Assembly: GCA_003427395.1 (NCBI GenBank)
Contig: BFEA01000761.1
Coordinates: 211,374 to 250,490 of the forward strand
Length of the DNA stretch: 39,117 nucleotides
Direction: 5' to 3'
From: Chara braunii
Taxonomy: Eukaryota; Streptophyta; Charophyceae; Charales; Characeae
In this document: positions 39,109-39,117 of the stretch, one piece after another
Position numbering within the stretch: the first letter of the stretch is position 1
Layout: every line of letters begins with the position of its first letter
Program-made: the position numbers and the translations under genes
Notes under the pieces: generated by a model
Databases searched by the model: none
What the model was told of the DNA's origin: nothing
The model's input: only the letters and a program-made list of their open reading frames with translations

Positions 39109-39117
39109 ACACACACA

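Overview
The window is nuclear DNA of a green-lineage eukaryote, most likely a streptophyte. A charophycean alga such as Chara is my best guess, but this is not proven. Three things support it: plant-type mitochondrial SSU rRNA pieces at 22841-23359, a eukaryotic 25S rRNA scrap at 32662-32727, and a spliced HIG1/Rcf1-type gene with the plant/fungal NPLVPIG signature. The rest is transposon-rich sequence with long GA/CT microsatellites, homopolymers and two assembly gaps (12565-13535 and 28793-29058). No bacterial features (operons, ribosome binding sites) apply.

Region 1-10.1 kb looks like one decayed mobile element or a nest of related ones. It holds a large ORF resembling DUF7869 proteins (possible RNase-H-fold transposase) at 4674-7699, broken by two TGA codons and a frameshift. 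It also holds an unrecognised ORF at 828-2003, a small unrecognised ORF at 7978-8391 with a damaged second copy at 8713-8925, and several local duplications including a 275-bp tandem array. Fifteen copies of a near-palindrome, TCGGATNNATCCGA, are scattered through this 10 kb and none was found outside it.

Region 10.4-12.4 kb carries fold-back and MITE-like elements, including an 82-bp palindromic insertion whose empty site can be reconstructed from the opposite arm. After the first gap, 14.2-21.0 kb on the minus strand holds the remains of a hAT transposase: BED zinc finger near 20.9 kb, DUF659-like core near 19.6 kb, hAT dimerisation region near 16.2 kb, and a low-complexity tail. It carries several stops and about 2.5 kb of unrelated sequence. 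A 148-bp near-perfect inverted repeat lies inside it.

Region 21-31.6 kb has three copies of a non-autonomous hAT element (CAGGGT termini, intact 8-bp target duplications), three copies of a second element of about 345 bp, and a scrambled mitochondrial rRNA insertion. Region 31.6-35.2 kb is spacer with an rRNA-derived, A-tailed segment and short tandem repeats.

The only apparently intact host gene is the HIG1-domain gene on the minus strand at 35213-38626. It has two coding exons and a 3.15-kb intron filled with microsatellites, tandem repeats and a fold-back. Its product would be an 86-residue inner-mitochondrial-membrane protein tied to respiratory-chain assembly.
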